A stretch of 42,371 bases of DNA from Ignavibacteria bacterium (GCA_026417495.1 JAOADD010000064.1:1-42371), one strand, 5' to 3'. Shown: positions 11,595 to 21,230, counted from the stretch's first letter. Program-made: numbers and translations. Notes: generated from the sequence alone by a model not told the origin.

Positions 11595-13433
11595 TTAATT
11601 TACTTTCTTTTCTTTAATATTTTTAATCATTTCTTTAGCTGCTTTCAAGGAAGCATCTGAAATTTCCTCGCCACTTAGTAATTTGGCAACTTCTTCAATT
11701 TTTTCCTTTTCATTTAATTTCTTAATAAAGGTAACTGTTTCCTTTTTGCCATTAATATTTGCAATAGTTTTTGTAACACACAAGTTAGTATCTCCAAATA
11801 CCGCAATTTGTGGTAAATGCGTAATAGAAATTACCTGATGTGTGTCTGAAAGTTGTTTTAGTAAATATCCTACTTTTTCAGCTATTCTACCACTTACACC
11901 TGCATCTATTTCATCAAATACCAAAATCGGTATCTTATCCCTACTCGCAAGTACTGCTTTTATAGAAAGCATAATTCTAGAAATTTCTCCACCAGAAACT
12001 ACTTTTTTAAGTGGCAAAAAATTTGAACTATTTATATAATCTAAATTATTGTTTTTATTTGGTTTATCAATAATTATATTCATGTTTACCAAATATTCTA
12101 TATCATCAATACCATTATCAGAAAGTTTAACTTTCTTTTTTTCTGCATTCTCACCTATTATCTCCACATTAAAATATTCATCTTCACACGGTATATTTAA
12201 CTCGAAATTAACTCGAAACTCCGCATTTTCGAGACCTATTTCGTTAAAATATTTTTTAATACTTTTTTCTAGTTTAGATGAATAATTTTTTCTTTGTTCC
12301 GATATTTTGGTTGCTAAACTCAACAGATGCTTTTTCCTTTCTTCAATCTTTCTTTGTTCATTTTCAATTTCAAAATCAAAGTTAGCTGCAGCATCAAGTT
12401 CTTCATTTAGTTTCTTTGTTTTCTCTATTAACTCATCTATTGTCATTCTATATTTTTTCTTTAAAAAAGATAATTGTCCTAACCTTTCTCTAATTTCTTC
12501 TATTCTTCTTTCATCAAATTGTACATTTGAAATATAATTTACCAATACACTATTAAATTCTTTAACCTGTATATACACAGCCTCTAACTCTTTAATCATA
12601 TCTTCAAATTTAACATCATATTTTATAAGTTTTTTTATTTCTTTTATTACTGTATGAATTCCATCTAATATACTTAAATTTTCACCAGATAAAATATTTA
12701 CACAGTTATTAATAGTAACATTTATTTCTTCAACATTTTCTAATTTGTTTAATTCATTTTCTAAAATTTCATCTTCATTTTTCTGAGGATTTACACTATT
12801 TATTTCTTTTAATTGAAATTCTAAAAATTCTTTTCTTTCTATATAATCATTCATTTTCCTTATCAAACTTCTTAATTCATTAACTAAACTTTTGTATGTT
12901 TTATATCCATCATTATATTCAGATAGTAATAAACTAAACTCTTTACTTTCTTGTTTTATATATTCATCAAGTTGTTCAATATGAGTATTTTTGTCTAATA
13001 ATAGCTGGTGTTCATTTTGAGAATGAATGTCAATTATTAGTTTACCAAATTCTTTTAAAATACCAATAGAAACTGGATAATCATTAATAAAGCTTCTACT
13101 TATACCTTTTCTTAGTAACTCTCTTCTTACAATAATAACACATTCATTATTATTATACAGTGGAACATTATTTGAAATTAGAAACTTACATATTACATTT
13201 TTTATATTTTCTGATTTGCCAGAAAAATTAAAAGTTCCTTCAACTATTAGTTTTTCATCTTCATTTCTTATGATTGAATAATCAGCTCTTTCACCTAATA
13301 TTAAACTTAAAGCATCTATAATAATCGATTTACCAGCTCCAGTTTCTCCTGTTAAGATATTTAACCCATTAGAAAATTCTATTTCAACTTCTTTAATTAT
13401 TAGGTAGTTTTTAATAAACAATCTTTCAATCAT
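11595..13433 (-). CDS. recN: DNA repair protein RecN
   Basis: SMC-like ATPase acting early in double-strand break repair. The N-terminal Walker A GETGAGKSIIIDAL is at about residues 29-42. The central 250 residues are Lys/Glu-rich coiled coil. The C-terminal half carries the KKVVSGGEISRIMLSIK signature and the Walker B VFDEIDAGVSG. The 612-residue length is somewhat above the usual 550-570, with extra residues in the coiled coil and around 440-470. It converges on mnmG and lies downstream of dnaA, separated by the AT hairpin at 13614-13646. Confidence 0.95.
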   Translation of the reverse strand: MIERLFIKNYLIIKEVEIEFSNGLNILTGETGAGKSIIIDALSLILGERADYSIIRNEDEKLIVEGTFNFSGKSENIKNVICKFLISNNVPLYNNNECVIIVRRELLRKGISRSFINDYPVSIGILKEFGKLIIDIHSQNEHQLLLDKNTHIEQLDEYIKQESKEFSLLLSEYNDGYKTYKSLVNELRSLIRKMNDYIERKEFLEFQLKEINSVNPQKNEDEILENELNKLENVEEINVTINNCVNILSGENLSILDGIHTVIKEIKKLIKYDVKFEDMIKELEAVYIQVKEFNSVLVNYISNVQFDERRIEEIRERLGQLSFLKKKYRMTIDELIEKTKKLNEELDAAANFDFEIENEQRKIEERKKHLLSLATKISEQRKNYSSKLEKSIKKYFNEIGLENAEFRVNFELNIPCEDEYFNVEIIGENAEKKKVKLSDNGIDDIEYLVNMNIIIDKPNKNNNLDYINSSNFLPLKKVVSGGEISRIMLSIKAVLASRDKIPILVFDEIDAGVSGRIAEKVGYLLKQLSDTHQVISITHLPQIAVFGDTNLCVTKTIANINGKKETVTFIKKLNEKEKIEEVAKLLSGEEISDASLKAAKEMIKNIKEKKVN

Positions 13434-13613
13434 AATTTAAAATTAAATTTATTAGAAATAATAGTAGTTTGGTTAATAATATTAGTAATAAAATTTCTAA
13501 ATTGTAAGATATAAATAAATAGTTTAGTTGTATCTTTTATTTAATGTCAATTATGTGTTACTAATATATTGATTTTTTGTTGTGTGCTATGATAAGAACA
13601 TAAGGAAAAATAA

Positions 13614-13646
13614 AAAATGTTAATAAATATCATTTATTAACATTTT
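13614..13646 (-). terminator. AT-only hairpin after dnaA, built from inverted TTATTAACA copies
   Basis: Perfect 14-bp arms (13614-13627 and 13633-13646) flank a 5-nt loop. Read on the - strand, the stem begins 23 bp after the dnaA stop and is followed by a T-rich run, as expected for an intrinsic terminator. Each arm contains TTATTAACA (13618-13626 on -, 13634-13642 on +), the 9-mer repeated upstream of dnaA. It could therefore also bind DnaA. Confidence 0.55.
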
Positions 13647-13669
13647 ATTAAAAAATAATTATTATAGAA

Positions 13670-15178
13670 TTAAAGATTATTTAATATTTCACGAATTTCT
13701 AAAATTTGATTATTAACATTTGGATCTTTCTTAATTAATTCTTTAATACTATTGTAAGCATATAAAACCGTTGCATGATCCTTACCCCCGAAATTCAATC
13801 CAATTGTCTCTAATGTTAAATTTGTTAATTGTTTTGCTAAGTACATTGCAACCTGTCTTGCAAATGCTACTTCTTTAGTTCGTTTTTTGGATAAAATACT
13901 ATTTTCGGAAATTTTATAATACCGAGCAACGGTGTAGATAATATTTTCTATCGAAATGTTTTTTGTTCTCCTTATGTGTCCAATTACTCTATTTAGTGTT
14001 CGTTCGGCGATTTCTAAATTAATTTGGTTATTATATAGAAATCTACTTTCAGTTATTATTCCAGAAATACAACTTTCAATTGTTCTAATACTATCAGTAA
14101 CATTTGTTGCAATGAAATGAATAATTTCTTCAGAAAAAGTTACTGACAATTCTGAAAGTTTACGCTTAATGATTGCTACTCTCATTTCCCAACTTGGTGG
14201 TTGTATATCTGCAATCATCCCACATCTGAATCTGGATACAAGTCTTTCTTCAATATCTTTGATTTGATTTATTGGTTTATCGCACGAAAAAATAATGTGT
14301 TTATTATTATTATAAAGAGTATTAAAAATTTGATAAATAAAGTCCTGTGTTCCTTGTTTACAAGCAAGATTTTGAATGTCGTCAAGAATTAATACATCAA
14401 GAGACTTATAAAAAGCGTCAAGTTTTTTCGTTCCGAAGGTACCTGATGAAAAGTCACCTCTATCTTTCGCTATGCTGGAAGTAAATTGAGTGGTAAAATC
14501 CGGAGTTGTTGTATAATATACTCTTTTATTTGGAAAGCGTTTAACAACTTCATTTCCTATTGCTTGAATTAAATGTGTTTTACCTATTCCAACACCACCA
14601 TAAACAAAAAATGGATTGTACAAATTACCAGGATTTTGTGCAATTGCATAAGCAACTGCAGCAGCCAGTTCATTACTATCTCCTCTTACAAAATTTTCAA
14701 ATGTATACCTTGAGTACAGACCATTATTGAAAGAATCTAATTTTGGAATACTATCTACATCAGAACTTATTAGTATAGGATATGTGGATACTTCTTTTTC
14801 ATCCTTCCTTAAGTCAGGAGGAGAGGGTAATAATGATTTGGATGAAGTGGTAACTTCTTTGTTTAAAACTTCGTATACTAATTTTCCTTTTTCCCCTAAT
14901 AAACCACTTTCAAGTATCTTTGTTATTTGTTTGTTAAAACGTCGTTCTATAATGGAATAATAATCATCACTTGGTACATATAAAGTCAAAACGTTATTAA
15001 TAAAACTTTTTGGTACAATAACAGAAAACCATGCTTGTATTTCACTCTCTTTAGTACTGTCAGATAGTAAATCTAAAAACTTTTTCCATACTTTTTCAGC
15101 TTCATCTTTGGAGGAATCTTGTTTATCTATATTTAAATTTTCATTTGTAGAGCTAGCTTTTAAGTAATTCGTATCCAT
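13670..15178 (-). CDS. dnaA: Chromosomal replication initiator DnaA
   Basis: AAA+ initiator that binds oriC and opens it. Domain I is at about residues 24-105 (VWKKFLDLLSDSTKESEIQAW), after a 20-residue N-terminal extension. A Ser/Pro-rich linker runs from 106 to 150. The AAA+ domain has Walker A GGVGIGKT at 194-201, Walker B LILDDIQ around 263-269, and the arginine-finger region RLVSRF. The domain IV HTH ends with GGKDHATV at 464-471, where many phyla have GGRDHTTV. The length of 502 residues is slightly long. The upstream 521-bp gap holds candidate DnaA boxes, suggesting autoregulation plus oriC. Confidence 0.97.
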   Translation of the reverse strand: MDTNYLKASSTNENLNIDKQDSSKDEAEKVWKKFLDLLSDSTKESEIQAWFSVIVPKSFINNVLTLYVPSDDYYSIIERRFNKQITKILESGLLGEKGKLVYEVLNKEVTTSSKSLLPSPPDLRKDEKEVSTYPILISSDVDSIPKLDSFNNGLYSRYTFENFVRGDSNELAAAVAYAIAQNPGNLYNPFFVYGGVGIGKTHLIQAIGNEVVKRFPNKRVYYTTTPDFTTQFTSSIAKDRGDFSSGTFGTKKLDAFYKSLDVLILDDIQNLACKQGTQDFIYQIFNTLYNNNKHIIFSCDKPINQIKDIEERLVSRFRCGMIADIQPPSWEMRVAIIKRKLSELSVTFSEEIIHFIATNVTDSIRTIESCISGIITESRFLYNNQINLEIAERTLNRVIGHIRRTKNISIENIIYTVARYYKISENSILSKKRTKEVAFARQVAMYLAKQLTNLTLETIGLNFGGKDHATVLYAYNSIKELIKKDPNVNNQILEIREILNNL

Positions 15179-15699
15179 TTAAATAATGAGCGGAAAAATT
15201 TTATATTATTAAATAAAATAATTATTAACAAAATAATGCAATAAAAGATATATATCTAAAATAAAACTTTAGGAAACAGCAATGATTTTAGGTATAAATT
15301 TATTATTTTAAGCTAAAGTTATTAACATAGCAAGAATGAACTAATTTACATATAATCAATTACTTATTATGAATAACGAAATTTTTTAACAAAAACTGTT
15401 AATAACTTTAGATTAAATAAAAAATTGAAATTTGCACACAAGGATTTAAAAGAACTATAAAGAAATTATTAACAAGATATTAACAAGAGGATGATGGAAA
15501 ATTTACACTATTAATATTATAAATATCAATTTTATTGTCAAGTATAATTAAAATTTTTCTTAAAAATTTTTCCATTTTCATATTAAAAAATCTAGTAATT
15601 TATAATTACATTGGGTTCAATTAAAAATAAATTTTTAATTTGATTTTATTATTGTATATTAAAAGAGTCTATCAGAAAATATATTAATATAACTTATTG
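15179..15699. other. Candidate oriC / dnaA regulatory region
   Basis: No gene is visible in these 521 bp between the divergent dnaA and the + strand coiled-coil gene. The stretch is more AT-rich than its flanks. TTATTAACA occurs exactly at 15222-15230, 15319-15327, 15397-15405 (- strand) and 15466-15474. A variant ATATTAACA is at 15477-15485. The 9-mer differs from the DnaA box TTATCCACA at two central positions. Several poly-A/T blocks between 15540 and 15660 could serve as the unwinding element. Position beside dnaA, with parAB and mnmG near, supports oriC; no direct proof is available. Confidence 0.55.
15467..15488 (+). repeat. Tandem 11-bp direct repeat TATTAACAAGA x2
   Basis: Two perfect adjacent copies (15467-15477 and 15478-15488) lie within the candidate oriC. 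The 11-bp period is one helical turn, so two proteins bound here would face the same side. Each copy contains most of the candidate DnaA box TTATTAACA. Confidence 0.75.
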
Positions 15700-17646
15700 A
15701 TGAATAAAAATTATCTTTTATATCTATTAGATGAATTGGAGAAAGAGTTATTTATTTATGCTGGCAATTCAAGATTTGGAGAATTAATTAAGTTAATAAA
15801 TTTACTAAAGAGTATTAGCGAGACAGAAAACAGAAATGACCTTATAAAATATTCATATTTACTTTTAAAAACAAAAAACTTCGAAAAACTTGGTTCTTAT
15901 TTACTTTTTATTATAAAAAAAACAGAGGAAGATATTATAAATTTTGAGAACTTAAACGACAATTTACTTTTAGACAAAGAGTTTCTTAAGAATTTTCTTT
16001 TATCAGTTTTTAAGATTGTTCCTGAAAAATCTAAAACAGAATTAGAAACTGATATTACACAAGAAGATAGTGAGACAATAATGAAGAGTATACAAGAAAG
16101 CAAAGAGGTATATGAAACTCTTGAGAGCGAATTTTTACGTTCTACTGTGGGAAACATTACCAGCATTGAACAAAAGGACAAAGAAGGACAGAAACATGAT
16201 ACGACAAGTATTAAAAAAGAAAATGAACACGTTGTTATGGAAGAAGAACATATTGTTGAAGACACAACTCTCGAGAAAGAATCTAATTTAACTCTAATTT
16301 CCAACGAATATGATAGTACCACTGAAAAAATATATGATTTACCTGAAGAAGGAGAAATTGCAGATTTACAAAATAAGACAGAGTTTACAAAACAAGGAGC
16401 AGAAAAAGAAGAAGAAAGTGGTATGAAAATTAAAAGAACTTTAAAAACAATAGAAGAAGATAGAATACAAATAAATGATACCAAAAAAGAAGGCGAAGAA
16501 GAATTATCCAAAAAGGAAATAAAGAAAAAAATTTACATTGACCATTTTGAGGAAGATTTTAGCGAACTTGAGGAAAAAGAAAATATAAAATTGCAAACCG
16601 AGAATATAAAAAGAGAAAAGGAATACATCAAAGAAGAAAATACTGCATTTAAAAAGTATGAATCAGAAGTTTATACAAGAAACCTTATAATATCTGAAGC
16701 ACTTGGGAAAATACGAGATGAAATGGAAACCCTTGGAAGAATGTTAGATGAGAGAGAAAGTGATACAAAAAGTAAACATTCAAAACGACGAACATCTACT
16801 AAGACTACAAAAGTACACACCACAGAAAAGATAGATTTTAAAGAAGAAGAAAAAAAAGAGAACATACTTTCAGAAACAATAAAAAATATTTTGCCGTACA
16901 TTAGAAGTATAGTTTCAGAATGTGAGTTTATGGAAAAACAATCTAAAGAAATTTCCTTTGAAATAATTACTAATATATACCATACAATTTCTGAAACTAT
17001 GAAGAGATTTTTGGAAGATGTTGAAGTAAATAAAGAGAGAATTGTAAGCTTAACTAAAGAAAGAATAGATCTGTTTTTAAAAAGCATTATTTTAGTGAGA
17101 AAGTTAATTACAGGTGAAGATTTTAGTGGATATGAGAATGTTGTTGCGGAAATGGAACAAGTTAGAAATAATTTAATTAGGGAAAAAGAAGAAATAGAAA
17201 AAAAGAAAAGATTAGCAATAGAAAAAGAAGAAATTGAAAAAAAACTTACAGAAAAATATTCGGATTTATCTCAACGAAGGAAGCTGTTAATTTTAAAAGA
17301 GAGAATCTTAAACGTAGAAAATGTATTCAAATCATTAGAGACAATAGAAGGGGAATATCAAATTTATAATGCCCTTACCACATTATCGAAAACATTCAAT
17401 TACTTTAGAGATATAGTTAAATTGTCTAAAGAGTTAAAGATTGAGAACATGGCAAAACTTTCTGAAGCTAGTTATATATTTATTAAGTTTATTCAAAACT
17501 ATAGAATGGATCCATTATCTAAGGATATAAAAGAGATTCTTAATTATATAGTTGTTAATATGAAACTGCTTTTTCTTGATAAGAAAACCAAAGATTTTGA
17601 GTTATTCATATCATATTTAAATAATCCAGAAAGAATATTTACATAA
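15700..17646 (+). CDS. Unknown Lys/Glu-rich coiled-coil protein, 648 aa
   Basis: I do not recognise this protein. The frame opens at TTG 15697, but ATG 15700 gives MNKNYLLYLLDELEKEL and is preferred. Residues 1-110 are a compact helical, Leu-rich domain. About 120-390 is extremely acidic and Lys/Glu-rich, low in complexity and probably disordered or coiled coil. About 400-480 and 490-545 are helical, the latter an obvious coiled coil (REKEEIEKKKRLAIEKEEIE). A folded helical end (about 550-648) closes the protein. There is no signal peptide or membrane segment. It lies beside the candidate oriC, divergent from dnaA, and 6 bp upstream of manC. A structural or scaffold role is possible but unproven. 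Confidence 0.7.
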   Translation: MNKNYLLYLLDELEKELFIYAGNSRFGELIKLINLLKSISETENRNDLIKYSYLLLKTKNFEKLGSYLLFIIKKTEEDIINFENLNDNLLLDKEFLKNFLLSVFKIVPEKSKTELETDITQEDSETIMKSIQESKEVYETLESEFLRSTVGNITSIEQKDKEGQKHDTTSIKKENEHVVMEEEHIVEDTTLEKESNLTLISNEYDSTTEKIYDLPEEGEIADLQNKTEFTKQGAEKEEESGMKIKRTLKTIEEDRIQINDTKKEGEEELSKKEIKKKIYIDHFEEDFSELEEKENIKLQTENIKREKEYIKEENTAFKKYESEVYTRNLIISEALGKIRDEMETLGRMLDERESDTKSKHSKRRTSTKTTKVHTTEKIDFKEEEKKENILSETIKNILPYIRSIVSECEFMEKQSKEISFEIITNIYHTISETMKRFLEDVEVNKERIVSLTKERIDLFLKSIILVRKLITGEDFSGYENVVAEMEQVRNNLIREKEEIEKKKRLAIEKEEIEKKLTEKYSDLSQRRKLLILKERILNVENVFKSLETIEGEYQIYNALTTLSKTFNYFRDIVKLSKELKIENMAKLSEASYIFIKFIQNYRMDPLSKDIKEILNYIVVNMKLLFLDKKTKDFELFISYLNNPERIFT

Positions 17647-17652
17647 AAATAT

Positions 17653-18774
17653 ATGAATCCATATAAAGATACTTACTACAACAAAGAGAACAAATACGCA
17701 ATAATAATGGCAGGTGGCACAGGTACCCGATTTTGGCCAAAGGGAACCTCAAAAACACCAAAACAATTTCTAGACATTGATAACAGTGGAGAAACACTTA
17801 TACAAAAAACCTTCAGAAGACTTGAAGGTATTTTCGATATAACAAAAATATTTATTGTTACAAATGCTGCATATAAAAACATTGTTAGGAAGCAGCTTCC
17901 TCAGGTTCCGGAAGAAAATATTATATTGGAACCCATTGGTAGAAATACAGCTCCATGCATAGGTTTATCTTGTTTATATATTGAAAACTTTAATCCACAA
18001 GCACAGGTATTAGCGATACCTGCAGACCAATTAACAAGAAATATTAAAGAATTCCAGGAAGTTGTAAAATCAGGTTTAAATTTTGTTGAAAAGCATGATG
18101 GTATAGTAACAATTGGAATAAATCCGACAAAACCGGAAACTGGATATGGATATATTCAATATGTTACAGATGAAAAAATTGAAAGCAAAGAAGTAAAAAT
18201 ACCAGTATACAAAGTAAAAACATTTGCTGAAAAACCTACCTTAGAAATTGCTAAAGCATTTTTAAAAAGTGGTGACTTTTTATGGAACGCTGGAATGTTC
18301 ATTTTTAGAGTTAGTGTAATGCTACAAGAGATTAAAATGCACCTACCTGAGTTATATGATTCTTTACAGAAAATTAAAAAGAATCTATATTCAAAAGACT
18401 TTAATAAAATACTTGAGCAGGTATTTTCACAAGTTAAGAGTATATCTATTGATTATGGAGTAATGGAAAAATCTAACTGTGTGTATACCATTAAGGGTGA
18501 TTTTGACTGGAGTGATGTAGGTTCTTGGGATGAAATATACAATCTAAGCAAAAAAGACTCTAACAACAATGTTCTACAAGGTATGACTGTGATGATAAAC
18601 TCTAAAAATTGCTATGTAGTTAATGAACAAAGAGTTACAGCAGTTGTTGGGTGTGAAGATTTGATTATTGTTGATACAGACAATGGTTTACTTGTATGTA
18701 AGAGAGGAGAGTCACAAAGCGTAAGAGAAGTTGTTGATTATTTAAGGAGAAAAGGATATGACCAGTTTATATAA
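17653..18774 (+). CDS. manC: Mannose-1-phosphate guanylyltransferase
   Basis: Makes GDP-mannose from mannose 1-phosphate and GTP for polysaccharide and glycoprotein synthesis. The 373 residues cover only the nucleotidyltransferase domain; the phosphomannose-isomerase domain of bifunctional forms is missing. The signature MAGGTGTRFWPKGTSKTPKQF is near residue 19 with its catalytic Arg and Lys. EPIGRNTAPCIGL, the PADQ site, FAEKP, and GDFLWNAGMFIFR follow, all typical. A charged extension of 15 residues precedes the first strand. It begins 6 bp after the coiled-coil gene, and the epimerase gene follows after 16 bp, so these form one transcription unit. Confidence 0.93.
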   Translation: MNPYKDTYYNKENKYAIIMAGGTGTRFWPKGTSKTPKQFLDIDNSGETLIQKTFRRLEGIFDITKIFIVTNAAYKNIVRKQLPQVPEENIILEPIGRNTAPCIGLSCLYIENFNPQAQVLAIPADQLTRNIKEFQEVVKSGLNFVEKHDGIVTIGINPTKPETGYGYIQYVTDEKIESKEVKIPVYKVKTFAEKPTLEIAKAFLKSGDFLWNAGMFIFRVSVMLQEIKMHLPELYDSLQKIKKNLYSKDFNKILEQVFSQVKSISIDYGVMEKSNCVYTIKGDFDWSDVGSWDEIYNLSKKDSNNNVLQGMTVMINSKNCYVVNEQRVTAVVGCEDLIIVDTDNGLLVCKRGESQSVREVVDYLRRKGYDQFI

Positions 18775-18790
18775 ATAAAATGTAACAAAA

Positions 18791-19186
18791 ATGAAAATTA
18801 ACCATATTGGAATAGCAGTAAAATCGCTTAAAGAAGCAGTTCCTATATTTGAGAAAATCTTCAAAGTTAAAGCAACTGAAGAAGAATTTGTAGAGTCTCA
18901 AAAAGTGAAAGTAAGAAAACTTCACCTTGAAAATATAGAAATAGAACTCTTAGAAGGAACAGCAGAAGATTCTCCGATAACAAAATTTATAGAAAAAAGA
19001 GGGGAAGGAATACACCATTGTTCTTTTGAGGTAGATGATATTGCAGGTAAACTTGATGAATTAAAAGAAGATGGAATAAAATTAATTAATGATAAGCCGC
19101 AAGTTGGTTCAGACAATATGTTAATTGCATTTTTGCATCCAAAATCTACTGCGGGTGTCTTAATGGAACTATCTCAAAGACAATGA
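18791..19186 (+). CDS. mce: Methylmalonyl-CoA epimerase
   Basis: Converts (S)- to (R)-methylmalonyl-CoA between propionyl-CoA carboxylase and methylmalonyl-CoA mutase. The 131-residue protein has the vicinal-oxygen-chelate fold. Metal ligands are His5 in MKINHIGIAVKSL, the His in GIHHCSFEVDDI and the Glu in GVLMELSQ. The ending STAGVLMELSQ is characteristic. It implies propionate or methylmalonyl metabolism. It lies in the manC operon, with uvrC following 75 bp later, and the grouping shows no functional logic. Confidence 0.93.
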   Translation: MKINHIGIAVKSLKEAVPIFEKIFKVKATEEEFVESQKVKVRKLHLENIEIELLEGTAEDSPITKFIEKRGEGIHHCSFEVDDIAGKLDELKEDGIKLINDKPQVGSDNMLIAFLHPKSTAGVLMELSQRQ

Positions 19187-19261
19187 ATTTCTTACAAAAA
19201 GCAGGTATAAAATAATATCACATTATTAACATAAAGTCTTAACTTTGGTTTTTATTAAATT

Positions 19262-21229
19262 ATGAATGAAAACCTAATAAAAAAACTTGAGAACCTAACT
19301 AATAAACCTGGTGTGTATTTATTTAAGAACCAAGATGGGAAAGTAATCTATGTTGGTAAAGCCAAAGACTTAAGAAAAAGAGTAAGACAATACTTTACTC
19401 CATCTCGCATAAAAAATCAACTTTATAATACCGATAAATTAAGTTCTATGATTTCTAAAGTTCAAGATATAGAATTGATAAGTACGGACACAGAAATTGA
19501 AGCTTTGTTACTTGAGCAAAACCTTATTAAAAGACATAAACCAAAATATAATGTAAATTTAAAAGATGATAAAAGTTATCCATACATAGTAATAACAAAT
19601 GAGCCTTTTCCAAGAGTTTTTCCCACACGCAATAAGAAGTCAGATGGCTCGAAATATTTTGGTCCATATACAGATGTAAAAACAATGCGGTATTCCCTTA
19701 AAATATTAAGAGATATTTTTATGATTAGAACTTGTAATTTACCCCTTACTGAAGAAGCAATTTCCCAAAAGAAATTCAAAATTTGTCTTGAGTACCATAT
19801 TAAAAAATGTGGAGGACCATGTGAGGGACTTGTTACGAAAGAAGAGTATAACTCAATGATAAATCAGGTTTCATATTTACTTAACGGAAAAATGACAACA
19901 GTACTAAAGGAGTTGGAAAAAGAAATGAAAAAGAAATCTGAAGAACTAAAATTTGAGGAAGCAGCTTTGATTAGGGATAAGATTGCTTCATTAAAAATAT
20001 ATACCGAAAAACAGAAAGTAATATATGAAACCTTAGAAGATATAGATGTTTTTGCTGTTGAAAAAATTGATGATGATGCTTGCGGTATGATATTTAAAAT
20101 AAGAGATGGAAAAGCAGTTGGAAAATCACATTACTACTTTTCCAATGTGTTAAACTCTTCGGAGAGCGAAATATTAGAGAAGTTTATTATTAAATATTAT
20201 TCAGAGTCTGATTTTATTCCTGATAAAATTATATTACCTGGTAGTATCTTAAGAAGTGGAGCGAGTAAAACACTTTCCGAAATTAATTTGAAAACGAAAA
20301 TTGAGTTTCTACCTACATTATATAATTGGATAAATTCTAAAAGAAACATAACAACACAAAAAGAAAGATTAAAAATTATTGCTCCAACCAAGGGAGAAGA
20401 TGCAAAGCTTGTATCTATGGTTAAAGCTAACGCTAAATTATTATTAGAGGAATTGATTATTATGAAGATGAAAAAATACTTTGTGTCCCCATCTCTTGAG
20501 GCATTAAAAAGAGACTTAATGCTTAATGAAATTCCAAGGAGAATTGAGTGTTTTGATATTTCCCACATTCAAGGGAGCGATATGGTAGGGTCTATGATAG
20601 TATTCCAAGATGGGAAACCAAGAAAATCTGAATATAGAAAATATAAAATTCAGGATATAAACAAGTGGAGAATATCTAGTGATAAAGAAGAAGATAATAG
20701 TACTATTCCAGATGATTATGCAGCAATGCGACAGGTAATATATAGAAGATTCTCAAAACTTCAAGAGGAAGAGCACAAAGACACAATACCAAACCTTATA
20801 ATAATTGATGGCGGAAAAGGTCAATTAAACGCAGCGCTAAAAGTTCTTCAAGACTTGGGGCTTTATTCTGAAAGTAGAAAAGTAAATATAATATCTTTAG
20901 CAAAAAAGTTAGAAGAAGTTTATCTACCTGGACAAGAAGAACCTTTTAATATATCGAAATCATCAAGTGGTTTGAGATTATTACAGAAGATAAGGGATGA
21001 AGCCCATAGATTTGCTATAACATTTCACAAAGATTTAAGAAAGAAAAGGACAATTACAACTGAACTTGTAAAAATAAAAGGAATAGGGAAAAAAACTGCT
21101 GAAAAATTATTGAAAGAACTTGGTTCTGTAGAAGAACTAAAAAGATTACTAATAGAATCGCCCAATAAGGTTGAGGAATTAGTGGGGCGAAAACGAATGG
21201 AGGTTTTAAAAGAATATTTTTCTAATTAA
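19262..21229 (+). CDS. uvrC: Excinuclease ABC subunit UvrC
   Basis: Dual-incision nuclease of nucleotide excision repair. The GIY-YIG domain starts with NKPGVYLFKNQDGKVIYVGKA. The cysteine-containing CLEYHIKKCGGPCEG follows, then the UVR motif around residues 205-240. The RNase H-like C-terminal nuclease is next (ECFDISHIQGSDMVGSMIVF, IIDGGKGQLNAAL, DEAHRFAITFH). It ends with tandem helix-hairpin-helix motifs (IKGIGKKTAEKLLKELGS). The 655-residue length is usual. It converges on the AMMECR1 gene with 1 bp between the stops. Confidence 0.97.
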   Translation: MNENLIKKLENLTNKPGVYLFKNQDGKVIYVGKAKDLRKRVRQYFTPSRIKNQLYNTDKLSSMISKVQDIELISTDTEIEALLLEQNLIKRHKPKYNVNLKDDKSYPYIVITNEPFPRVFPTRNKKSDGSKYFGPYTDVKTMRYSLKILRDIFMIRTCNLPLTEEAISQKKFKICLEYHIKKCGGPCEGLVTKEEYNSMINQVSYLLNGKMTTVLKELEKEMKKKSEELKFEEAALIRDKIASLKIYTEKQKVIYETLEDIDVFAVEKIDDDACGMIFKIRDGKAVGKSHYYFSNVLNSSESEILEKFIIKYYSESDFIPDKIILPGSILRSGASKTLSEINLKTKIEFLPTLYNWINSKRNITTQKERLKIIAPTKGEDAKLVSMVKANAKLLLEELIIMKMKKYFVSPSLEALKRDLMLNEIPRRIECFDISHIQGSDMVGSMIVFQDGKPRKSEYRKYKIQDINKWRISSDKEEDNSTIPDDYAAMRQVIYRRFSKLQEEEHKDTIPNLIIIDGGKGQLNAALKVLQDLGLYSESRKVNIISLAKKLEEVYLPGQEEPFNISKSSSGLRLLQKIRDEAHRFAITFHKDLRKKRTITTELVKIKGIGKKTAEKLLKELGSVEELKRLLIESPNKVEELVGRKRMEVLKEYFSN

Positions 21230-21230
21230 A

